Shown here one piece after another: positions 23,268 to 31,500 of a stretch of 38,254 nucleotides of DNA; the stretch's first letter is position 1, and each line of letters begins with the position of its first letter. Location: NCBI GenBank assembly GCA_900316015.1, contig ONBG01000033.1:1-38254 (forward strand). Direction: 5' to 3'. The position numbers and the translations under genes are program-made. Source of the stretch: an uncultured Prevotella sp. Lineage in GTDB: Bacteria; Bacteroidota; Bacteroidia; Bacteroidales; Bacteroidaceae. Under the pieces are notes generated by a model. It did no database searches and was not told the origin of the DNA. It saw only the letters and a program-made list of their open reading frames with translations.

Positions 23268-24449
23268 ATGAAAAATATAATGAAGATATCAGCATTGCTA
23301 CTGTGTGGCGTGGCTCTGTTTGCCTCTTGTGATGATGACAGGGACAACAACCCAACCCTCCAGACTGCAACGACATTTAAGCTGAACACTCCTGTTTACG
23401 CTGAGGAAAACGTAAACTTGCGATCTACGACCAGCCTGGGCTTCACGTGGTCACAGCCCGACTATGGGTTCCCTGCTGCCGTCAGTTATGAAATGCAGTT
23501 CTCACCGGAGAACACATGGACAGTCTCTGTCGACCAAGCTTTGGCAGATGAGAGCGGCAAAACCGTTCCTACCTATGGCACCGCTGGCGGGGTAAGAAAT
23601 GTTGTGAACGCCACAGTGGAGTCAAAGGACCTTGCTACTGTCCTTCAGCGTTGCGAAAAATGGAAGGAAGACGCAGTCCCCGCTACACAGAAAGTCTACG
23701 CACGTTGCATGGCTGTCTATGCAGGCGACACCATTTATTCAAATGTACAGACCTTCACCGTAACGCCTTATTATGTTGAGTTGAAGAATGCCGCACCTAA
23801 CTACTGGTACCTCATCGGTGCTTGCATTGGCGATGGCAAATGGACGAATACGGCTGACGCAGTCGGCACAAGCGTGATTCCACTGTACCCGATCACTGGC
23901 CAGACCTATGATGCGAAGACGGGTGACGGCGTCCTCTCATGGACAGGTTACCTGACAACCGATGGCTTTAAGCTTGTTCATACACTGGGTTCATGGAATG
24001 AGCAGATGGGTGGCACACCAGAAGCTCCGGAATATACCAGTACAGGTGGCAACCCAAGCAACATCGCGGTGGCAGAGAACGGCATCTATACCGTGACCCT
24101 CGACACCAAGACTCACGAGTTGACCATCAAGAAATATGAGAAAGATGCCAAGAGCTTCAACACAATGTTCATTACCGGTGACTTTGACAAATGGGGCGTT
24201 GCTACGGGCATGAATGCCTTCGCTACCTTCGCCGGTGCACAGAACCATGACTGGGTTTACGACCTGACGATTTCCGATGATGGCGGCGTGAAGTTCACAT
24301 CTGACAATTCCTGGTCTTCCAACTGGGGTTCTGCTGAGTGGTCGTTCGGTACTGGTCTCGCTGGTGGTGCTAATATTCCCGCTAAGGCAGGTTCTTACAA
24401 AGTATTGTTCAACGATATCACGGGTCAATACAACTTCATTGAGAAATAA
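23268..24449 (+). CDS. susE: SusE-like outer-membrane starch-binding lipoprotein
   Basis: The protein has 393 residues; B. thetaiotaomicron SusE is about the same length. The lipobox LFASC places lipidated Cys21 before DDDRD, an acidic stretch of the kind that acts as a surface-export signal in Bacteroidota. The N-domain is the SusE immunoglobulin-like fold (FKLNTPVYAEENVNLRSTTS, then FTWSQPDYGFPAAVSYEMQF). Two beta-rich starch-binding-like modules follow: one around ANYWYLIGACIGDGKW to HELTIKKYE, and one from MFITGDFDKWG to GQYNFIEK. Aromatic residues (W, Y) that could stack on glucose helices are frequent. It probably helps hold starch at the cell surface. Confidence 0.85.
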   Translation: MKNIMKISALLLCGVALFASCDDDRDNNPTLQTATTFKLNTPVYAEENVNLRSTTSLGFTWSQPDYGFPAAVSYEMQFSPENTWTVSVDQALADESGKTVPTYGTAGGVRNVVNATVESKDLATVLQRCEKWKEDAVPATQKVYARCMAVYAGDTIYSNVQTFTVTPYYVELKNAAPNYWYLIGACIGDGKWTNTADAVGTSVIPLYPITGQTYDAKTGDGVLSWTGYLTTDGFKLVHTLGSWNEQMGGTPEAPEYTSTGGNPSNIAVAENGIYTVTLDTKTHELTIKKYEKDAKSFNTMFITGDFDKWGVATGMNAFATFAGAQNHDWVYDLTISDDGGVKFTSDNSWSSNWGSAEWSFGTGLAGGANIPAKAGSYKVLFNDITGQYNFIEK

Positions 24450-24462
24450 TCATTTCTAATCC

Positions 24463-24488
24463 GGTGCGGCACCCAAGCGTGCCGTACC
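24463..24488 (+). other. Intercistronic hairpin between susE and susF-like genes
   Basis: GGTGCGGCAC and GTGCCGTACC pair over ten bases (one G-T) with a six-base loop, 13 nt after the susE stop. This is the same distance and stem length as the hairpin between susD and susE. Only a short ACCTTTG follows, so read-through is likely. Confidence 0.5.
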
Positions 24489-24505
24489 TTTGAAAACAGA
24501 ATAAA

Positions 24506-25555
24506 ATGAAAAAGAGTATATTATTTTTAAGTCTCGCTGCTGCACTGGCCAGTTGCAGCTCTGGCGAATATGAAGATTGGGTAGAGCCACAAGCCACAGC
24601 CCAGGAAACAGCCAAGACGGTAGGATTCACGGCTACTGCGGGATCTGCGATCGACTTCAATCAGGTAAAGGCTGACTCCGTTCAGCTCTTCGTTCCTACA
24701 GCAACTGCTACCGACCCCATCACTGCTCAGAGTCTCTATGCAACCTTGAGCAATGCTGATGGAAGTGCCACATCTTCTATCAATGCAAACGCTAAGGGAT
24801 ATGTAAGCGCAAAGGACCTGCAAGCTGCTGTCCAGGCTCTCTACGGATTGTCGGGGAGCGTACATCAAATACCAACTGTGGTCACCGATACCATCAAGGT
24901 AGGGACCGTTGGGTTCGTCCGCACGGCAAAGGTTACATCTACCGTCAACCTTGTCACGCCCGACTTCAAGGAGTTCTTCTACGAAATTGGCAATGAAAGC
25001 GGATGGGCTACCAACCACGCACTGCGCTCTCCTAACTTCGACGGCAAGTACGAAGGGTTCTATTACCTGAACGGGGAATTCAAGTTCAAGCCGAATACCG
25101 GCGATTGGAATAACGACTATGAATACAATGGTCCAGGCAAGATCGCCGATATCGATGGTGGGCCTAACTGTCCAGATCCAGGAGCAGGCTTCTACATGAT
25201 TGACGTTGACCTCGCAAATGGAACCTATCAGCTGACCAAGGTAGAAAGCATCAGTATCATCGGTAACTTCAATAGCTGGAGCAGTGATGTGGATATGGCT
25301 TACAACACTGAGACCGGCGCATGGGAAGCCACAACTACGGTTACGGAAGGCGAACTGAAATTCCGCATGAACCATGATTGGAAAATCTCTTGGGGCGGTG
25401 CCAATGACGATGGCAGTAACTTCAACAACCTGACGCTGAACAACGGAAAGAACCTGAAGGTGGCTGCCGGTACGTATAAGTTCCAGCTTTACATCAGCTA
25501 CGAAGGCAACAACAAGGTGGTGATCACTCCGGTTTCTTCCGCTAAAGTGAAATAA
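24506..25555 (+). CDS. SusF-like outer-membrane starch-binding lipoprotein
   Basis: The 349-residue lipoprotein (LAAALASC, Cys17) follows susE. The N-terminal half has an unusual low-complexity domain rich in Ala, Ser, Thr and Val (residues about 35-160), resembling the non-carbohydrate N-domains of SusE/SusF proteins. The second half holds two beta modules: EFFYEIGNESGW through LANGTYQLTKV, and SIIGNFNSWSSDVDMAYN to NKVVITPV. The last has the IxGxFNxW pattern of starch-binding modules in this family. It is shorter than B. thetaiotaomicron SusF (about 485 residues), probably by one binding module. It is the last gene of the susCDEF transcript, followed by a strong terminator. Confidence 0.8.
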   Translation: MKKSILFLSLAAALASCSSGEYEDWVEPQATAQETAKTVGFTATAGSAIDFNQVKADSVQLFVPTATATDPITAQSLYATLSNADGSATSSINANAKGYVSAKDLQAAVQALYGLSGSVHQIPTVVTDTIKVGTVGFVRTAKVTSTVNLVTPDFKEFFYEIGNESGWATNHALRSPNFDGKYEGFYYLNGEFKFKPNTGDWNNDYEYNGPGKIADIDGGPNCPDPGAGFYMIDVDLANGTYQLTKVESISIIGNFNSWSSDVDMAYNTETGAWEATTTVTEGELKFRMNHDWKISWGGANDDGSNFNNLTLNNGKNLKVAAGTYKFQLYISYEGNNKVVITPVSSAKVK

Positions 25556-25602
25556 CATGACTTCGCGAAGTATTTAATGCTTCATCAAGCTATAAGTACG
25601 GA

Positions 25603-25642
25603 GAGGGTGTATCAATTCTGATGCATCCTCTTTTCTTTATTT
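25603..25642 (+). terminator. Terminator of the susCDEF transcript
   Basis: GAGGGTGTATCA (25603-25614) pairs with TGATGCATCCTC (25619-25630) over 12 bases, with two G-T pairs and a four-base loop; TTTTCTTTATTT follows. A separate palindrome, ACTTCGCGAAGT, lies before it at 25560-25571. Confidence 0.8.
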
Positions 25643-25816
25643 AATAGGACGGCTACTGCTTTGCACTGACACAAGGTCTTTCCTGTCAGTTCCTTTTCCT
25701 AAACGTTTTCTTTAAGCCAGATGAGCAGAGACTTGCTTGCCTTACCTTCGCCATAGCGAGAAAAGGTGGGTCAAAGCCAACAATTTTATATTCCACAGTT
25801 ATTTTTTTTTGTGAAA
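25643..25816. other. Intergenic stretch with a second small hairpin and an operator-like core
   Basis: No gene is seen. ACTGACA (25665-25671) and TGTCAGT (25684-25690) form a 7-bp stem followed by TCCTTTTCCT, a possible backup terminator. CTAAACGTTTTC at 25699-25710 shares the central AAACGTTT of the LacI-type operators. A T-rich run lies near 25800-25810. Confidence 0.35.
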
Positions 25817-25898
25817 AGGTTGACAGGTTGTCAAAACCCAGTGTTTATCGGGCTTGCAACCTGTTTTGAGGTTGTCAAAGGTTGACATAAGGTTGACA
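25817..25898 (+). repeat. Cluster of GGTTG(A/T)CA repeats upstream of the alpha-amylase
   Basis: AGGTTGACA occurs at 25817-25825, 25879-25887 and 25890-25898. The variant GGTTGTCA lies at 25826-25833 and 25870-25877. An inverted copy, TGTCAACC, lies at 26011-26018. Pairs of units form imperfect dyads such as TTGACAGGTTGTCAA. This looks like a binding-site array for an unknown protein. Confidence 0.6.
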
Positions 25899-25914
25899 AG
25901 AAAAGCTTATCTTT

Positions 25915-26005
25915 TGCGAAATTCTCTCGAGAATTTATTGTACCACTTATGCTCTTACTTTGCAAAACAACTACGATGGGATCAAATTCTCGAGAGAATT
26001 TTGCA
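25915..26005. repeat. 22-bp inverted-repeat pair around a 47-bp segment; candidate invertible switch or double operator
   Basis: Left copy 25915-25936 and right copy 25984-26005 are inverted repeats matching at 21 of 22 positions. Each contains an 18-bp near-palindrome, AAATTCTC + 2 bp + GAGAATTT, whose central dinucleotide is TC on the left and GA on the right. The segment between holds TTACTTTGC (25955-25963), similar to a -7 box and pointing at the amylase gene. Two half-sites flanking an asymmetric 2-bp core is the layout of serine-recombinase crossover sites, but paired regulator sites would look alike. No recombinase gene is in the window. Confidence 0.6.
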
Positions 26006-26045
26006 TAGGATGTCAACCATAGAGAGCAAAAACCTACTACCTCTT

Positions 26046-26100
26046 GCAATCGTTTGCCATGAAATATGACCGAATTGATTTAAGTCAAGCAAACAATTGC
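26046..26100 (+). promoter_or_regulatory. Two LacI-type operator-like palindromes before the alpha-amylase
   Basis: GCAATCGTTTGC (26046-26057) differs from GCAAACGTTTGC at one position and GCAAACAATTGC (26089-26100) at two. Their starts are 43 bp apart, and they end about 88 and 45 nt before the amylase ATG. They match the sites at 15574 and 18142. A weak -7 candidate, TAATTTAG, lies at 26113-26120. Confidence 0.5.
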
Positions 26101-26145
26101 AGGGATTTATTGTAATTTAGCCCCATCAATACAAATTGTTGCGTT

Positions 26146-28212
26146 ATGAAGAAAATCTATACCTTTTTATTCTTCCTTTTGGCAATCCCGATGACCCTGA
26201 TGGCAGGAGATGGATGGCCCAAGAACTATAGTGGAGTCATGCTGCAAGGATTCTACTGGGACTCCTATGACCACACGAGCTGGACTCAACTGACGAGCAA
26301 GGCATCCGACCTGAGAGGATACATCGACCTAGTGTGGATTCCACAAAGTGCAAAAGCCGTGGGATCACCATCCATGGGCTACGACCCGCTTTATTGGTTT
26401 TCCCATTATAACAGCTCCTTCGGCACAGAGGCAGAACTGCGTACCTTGATCTCTACGTTCAAGACCGCAGGCATTGGCACGATTGCCGACGTGGTCATCA
26501 ATCATCGGGGGAATGTTTCCAACTGGGTAGACTTCCCATCTGAAACCTACAAGGGTGCCACCTACCAATTGCTGTCAACGGATATCTGCGCAGATGACGA
26601 TAACGGCGCAACCAAGGCTTGGGCTGATGCCAATGGCTATACCCTGAGCAACAACAAGGATACTGGCGAAGGATGGAGTGGCATGCGCGATCTTGACCAT
26701 AACAGTAGTAACGTGCAGGCATATGTCAAGGCTTACCTGGACATGCTGCTGAATGATTTCGGTTACGCGGGGTTTCGGTATGACATGACAAAGGGTTACA
26801 GCGGATCCTTTACAGGACTCTACAACAACTATGCTAACCCTACCTACTCTGTCGGTGAATATTGGGACGGAAATGTCACGACAGTAGAGAATTGGCTCAA
26901 CGCGACGAAAGTAAATGGCGTCATCCAGAGTGCCGCCTTCGACTTCCCCTTCCGATATACAGTCCGCAATGCCATCAATGGGACATCGGATGGGACAGTG
27001 GGCTCCAGCGACTGGACCCAACTGGCGAGTACCAGCTTAGCCGTCACGACTGCCTATCAACAATACGCTGTTACCTTTGTCGAGAACCACGACACGGAAT
27101 ACCGTTCTTCAACTTCCCCACAGGACCCGATCCGCAAGGACACTTTGGCTGCCAACGCCTTCCTGCTTGCCATGCCAGGCACTCCTTGCATTTTCTATAA
27201 GCACTGGGCTGCCTATGAACAAGAGCTGAAATCGATGATCGATGCACGGAAAATAGCTGGCATCACCAACCAAAGCAGCTTCACCAACATGAGGAGCAAT
27301 AAGAAATACTATGCCAATAAGGTCAATGGAACCAAAGCTGACCTGATCGTCCTCGTTGGCGATGACGTGAATTCTTACACCCCATCCTCATCTACCTATA
27401 CACAGATTCTCGCTGGTTACCATTATAAGTACTTCCTGAGCAACTCCGCTGAGACAGCTTGGACAGACAAGGCATCCGGCTCTTATACCGGTAGCAGCCT
27501 CAGTATCAAACTGACTGCAGTATCCCAAACAACAGGTGCCCAATTGGTCTATACGACAGATGGGAGCACTCCCACCGCATCAAGTAAGACCATCACAAGC
27601 GGGAATAGCATCACCCTCCCTGTGGGCACGACAACACTCACCGTGGGACTTCTGGTAAATGGAGCCGTTAGCGGCATCATCTCCCGCACCTATACGGTGA
27701 CAGAGCCTGTTGCCTTCACGCCCTACACCATCACGGTCTGTGTCAATGGCGATGCCGTGGGATGGACCAACTCCATCAACTTCTGGAGCTGGGGCGGTGA
27801 CAACAGCCACGCACCCAAGAACAGTTCATGGCCAGGTGACAAGGTAACAACAACCAAGACCGTCAACGGAAAGACTTGGTTTTACCAAACTTATACGATC
27901 AACAACGCAGACGATTACGTGAGTTTCGTGTTCAGCACAGCCTCCGGAAGCCCGCAGACCGTTGACGTGACGAAGATAAAGACAGACAAATACCTTGAGA
28001 TATCCACAGAGCAAAGCGACACTAAATACAAAGTCACGGATGTCACCCCTACTACTGGGATCCATGCCATCACGAAGGAAGGACCAGAGTACACCCACGT
28101 CTATAGCATAGACGGACGCCTTATCCGTAGGAACGTGAAAACTGCCAATGCCCTCAACGGACTGCCTAAGGGCATCTATATCGTCAATCAGAAGAAAGTA
28201 GTCGTGAGATAA
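26146..28212 (+). CDS. Secreted GH13 alpha-amylase with CBM26-like module and T9SS-like C-terminal tail
   Basis: This endo-acting alpha-amylase (688 residues) probably works outside the cell. A signal peptide ends near LMAG (20); there is no lipobox, unlike SusG. The GH13 barrel (about 28-365) has ADVVINH (114-120), nucleophile Asp213 (GFRYDMTKG), acid/base Glu238 (SVGEYW) and Asp316 (VENHD). The opening VMLQGFYWDSY and short barrel resemble plant-type alpha-amylases. A beta domain with LVYTTDGSTPTASS (about 445-520) follows, then a CBM26-like starch-binding module (527-610, INFWSWGGDN). The end, VYSIDGRLIRR to GLPKGIYIVNQKKVVVR, resembles the C-terminal sorting domain of type IX secretion cargo. 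It has its own leader and terminator and probable LacI operators. Confidence 0.93.
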   Translation: MKKIYTFLFFLLAIPMTLMAGDGWPKNYSGVMLQGFYWDSYDHTSWTQLTSKASDLRGYIDLVWIPQSAKAVGSPSMGYDPLYWFSHYNSSFGTEAELRTLISTFKTAGIGTIADVVINHRGNVSNWVDFPSETYKGATYQLLSTDICADDDNGATKAWADANGYTLSNNKDTGEGWSGMRDLDHNSSNVQAYVKAYLDMLLNDFGYAGFRYDMTKGYSGSFTGLYNNYANPTYSVGEYWDGNVTTVENWLNATKVNGVIQSAAFDFPFRYTVRNAINGTSDGTVGSSDWTQLASTSLAVTTAYQQYAVTFVENHDTEYRSSTSPQDPIRKDTLAANAFLLAMPGTPCIFYKHWAAYEQELKSMIDARKIAGITNQSSFTNMRSNKKYYANKVNGTKADLIVLVGDDVNSYTPSSSTYTQILAGYHYKYFLSNSAETAWTDKASGSYTGSSLSIKLTAVSQTTGAQLVYTTDGSTPTASSKTITSGNSITLPVGTTTLTVGLLVNGAVSGIISRTYTVTEPVAFTPYTITVCVNGDAVGWTNSINFWSWGGDNSHAPKNSSWPGDKVTTTKTVNGKTWFYQTYTINNADDYVSFVFSTASGSPQTVDVTKIKTDKYLEISTEQSDTKYKVTDVTPTTGIHAITKEGPEYTHVYSIDGRLIRRNVKTANALNGLPKGIYIVNQKKVVVR

Positions 28213-28255
28213 GCCTTATCCTTCCCTATCCCGAAGGACAAGGACCCCCAATGAT

Positions 28256-28300
28256 ACCCCCCGGAAGCCTGCTATCAGATTCCCGGGGGTTGTTCTTTTA
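28256..28300 (+). terminator. Terminator after the alpha-amylase gene
   Basis: ACCCCCCGGAA (28256-28266) pairs with TTCCCGGGGGT (28280-28290) apart from one C-C mismatch, with TTGTTCTTTT following. The remaining roughly 300 bases up to the next gene are A-rich, with no convincing gene on either strand. Confidence 0.75.
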
Positions 28301-28460
28301 GAATGAGCAAGGGCGAAAAAGAACAATTCTCTTCCATATTCAGACATAGTAAAGAAAACATTAGAAATAGGGAAAACAAGAGATAACCAATAAGAAAGAA
28401 AAGGAAGGAAGTCAAGAATAAAGAAAAAACAGGCATATTTTTGTATATTTTCCATAAAAA

Positions 28461-28492
28461 CTTGCAAGATTTAAAAAATTACTTTATATTTG
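28461..28492 (+). promoter_or_regulatory. Promoter of the second susC/susD pair
   Basis: CTTG (28461-28464), a 20-nt spacer and TATATTTG (28485-28492) fit the Bacteroidota promoter with one -33 mismatch. It gives a leader of about 100 nt. No copy of the starch-locus operator is seen here, which suggests independent control. Confidence 0.55.
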
Positions 28493-28595
28493 CCAACGAG
28501 AAGTTTAAATGCGTTATGAAGTCGGAAACGACAAGTTATCAATACTCTTTAGCAAAATCATACAACAGATATATCAATTTTAACAATGCTAACTT

Positions 28596-31500
28596 ATGAG
28601 AAAAAACACTAATCAAATGCGATTGTTGGCTATCTGCACCGCACTCCTATTGGGGGGGGCTACGTTAGCTGCGCCTTCCGTGAATGAAGCAACGAAGGTG
28701 AACCAGCAAGATGGTCAATGCACAGGTGTCGTCAAAGACGGGACAGGTGAACCTATCATCGGGGCTACCGTCTCAGTAAAAGGACAACGAGCGGGAGCCG
28801 TCACCGACATTGACGGTCGTTTCGTGCTCTCTGGCATCAAGAAGGGCACAGTCATCCACATCAGCTACATCGGAATGGCAGACAAAGAGGTTACGTGGAA
28901 TGGCGGGCCACTTTCCATCACGATGAAAGAAAGCGAGCATTCTCTCAATGAAGTCGTAGTCGTAGGTTTCGGTACGCAGAAGAAGGCAAACCTGACCGGT
29001 GCCGTGGCAACCATCAGTTCCAAGGACCTTACTTCACGTCCCGTCAACTCTGCTGTTGATGCCATGCAAGGCATGGTACCTGGTATGAACTTCTCGATTG
29101 GTACCGGTGGTGGTGCCCTGAACTCCAACACGCGCTACAACATCCGTGGTACAGGTACCATCGGAGCTGGCTCCTCGGTTGCACCTCTCGTCCTCATCGA
29201 TGGGATGGAAGGCAATCTGGAATCCATTAACCCACAGGACATCGACAACATCTCTGTTCTGAAGGATGCTGCGTCATCCTCTATCTATGGTTCGCGCGCC
29301 GCAGGCGGAGTCATCCTCGTGACCACCAAGAGCGGCAAGGCAGGCAAGACAACCGTTAACTACAACAACAACTTCCGTTTCAACTCTCCTGAGAACATGC
29401 CTCACCAGCTTGACTCTTACAACTGGGCACTCTACATGAATGCCGCCAGCATCAACGCTGGCTCCGGAGTATGGTTCAGCGAGAAGAAATTAGCCGATAT
29501 CAAGGCTGCACAGAGTGATCCGTCCATGACAACGATGTTCGCCAACCCGCAGGGACGTTGGGAGATCTGGGATGCCAACGACCTGCTGCCAATCGCCAAC
29601 CGCGACTGGCTGCGCACCTGCTTTGGCAACGGTTTCTCGCAGGAGCACAACGTCAGCGTCAACGGTGGAAACGAGAAGCTGCGCTACTATTTCTCAGGCA
29701 ACTTCTTAGAGCGTAAGGGATTGCTGAAATATGGAGAGGACAAGCGCAACCGTTATACCGTGACCTCCAAGGTAGACGCACAGATCACGAATTGGGCTAA
29801 GCTGACGTACAACATGCGCTTCACGCGTACCGACTACAACCAGCCTACCATGATGGATGGGCTTTACTACCATAACATGTGCCGTTACTGGCCGATCATC
29901 CCTGTGTACGACCCGAATGGACACTATGTGGTAACAGGCTCTAACCCTGGTGACTTGGAGAACGGCGGTGACACACGTGAGCAGACCGACGTGAACTCGC
30001 ATCAGCTCGTGCTGCAGCTCACTCCCATCAAGGGATTGGTGATCAACGCGGAGATGAACTACAGTATCACCAACTATAATCAGCACGTAGACTGGCTGAC
30101 CACTTACGGATATGACGTGAACAACGTAGCTTTCGTGTTCAATAACCCGAATAATGCCGTTAAGGAATATGCTCGAAAGAACAACTATTTCAACCCGAAC
30201 ATCTGGGCAGAGTATAGCTTCAGCCTTTTCAACGACCATAACTTCAAGGTCATGGCTGGTTACCAGAGCGAGGAAATGCACCAGCGTTGGTTCCAAGGAC
30301 AGCAGTTCGGCATCATCGCCAACCTTCCCACCCTGCATACCACGTCATCCAAGCCAACCGTAGACGGCAAATATGACGAGTGGGCCACGATGGGTGTCTT
30401 TGGTCGTCTGAACTATGATTACCAAGGCAAGTATCTCGTCGAGGGCAACTTACGCTATGATGGCTCTTCCCGTTTCCTCAAGGACAACCGCTGGAACTGG
30501 TCACCTTCCTTCTCCTTAGGCTGGAACATCGCACGCGAGAACTTCTGGAAGCCCATCGAGAAATATGTCAACCAGCTGAAGTTCCGCTTCTCTTGGGGTA
30601 AGCTCGGCAACCAGAACACAGATAGCTGGTATCCATTCTACTCGACCATGGGCTACAGCAACCTTTCTGGCACATGGTTGGTCAACGGCACCAAGCAGAA
30701 CATTTCCAGCATGCCAGCACTCGTTTCTACGACGCTGACCTGGGAAAAGAACCGCACCACCAACATCGGTGTTGACTGGGGAGCTTTCAATAACAGATTG
30801 ACCGGTAGTTTCGAAGTATTCTCACGCAAGACCTACGACATGGTAGGACCTGCACCGGAGCTGCCTGCGATCCTCGGTGCTTCAGCACCAAAGGTCAACA
30901 ACCTGGACATGACGTCCCGTGGATTCGATCTCCAGGTAAGCTGGCGCGATCGCATCAAGGACTTCAACTACGGGGTAACCTTGACCATGACAGACAGCCG
31001 TGTCAAGATCGACAAATATCCTAACCCCTCCAAGACACTCAGCCAGACCTATTACAAGGGAGCACACCTCGGTGATATCTGGGGCTACACCACAGTTGGC
31101 ATTGCCAAGACCGACGAGGAGATGGCAGAGCACCTGAAGACCGCCGACCAAAAAGCTCTCGGCAGCAACTGGGCAGCAGGTGATATCATGTACGCCGACC
31201 TGAATGGTGACGGAAAGGTAGATGGCGGAGAAGGAACGGCAGACAAGCCGGGTGACAGAAAGATCATCGGTAACTCTACCCCACGCTATAATTTCGGACT
31301 GAACCTCACGGCAGCATGGAAGGGATTTGACTTGAAGGTATTCTTCCAAGGCACCTTAAAGCGTGACTATGCAGTAGGCAGCGGTGATGCGGTATTCTGG
31401 GGAGCCTGTGGTATCGGCAAATGGCAGGCTACTGGCTTCAAGCAGCACCTCGACTACTTCCGCAACGATCCGAACGATCCATTGGGCGAGAACCTCAACA

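Noticed and set aside
24527-25558. A 343-codon open frame on the minus strand opposite the susF-like gene
   Set aside because: It is the antisense shadow of a clear lipoprotein gene, has no recognisable domain or start context, and is cysteine/isoleucine/valine-rich as antisense frames of such genes often are.
25817-25898. GGTTGACA repeats as plasmid or phage replication iterons
   Set aside because: There is no replication protein, partition gene or origin-like A/T box nearby, and both sides are chromosomal starch-locus genes.
25915-26005. The 22-bp inverted repeats as ends of an insertion sequence or miniature transposon
   Set aside because: The whole element would be only 91 bp, no flanking target-site duplication is seen, and the internal dyad in each repeat is not typical of transposon ends.
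28216-28467. Minus-strand 83-codon frame with hydrophobic residues in the gap before the second susC
   Set aside because: The DNA is A/T-rich leader and terminator sequence; the hydrophobicity follows from poly-A tracts read in reverse, and the frame runs through the amylase terminator.
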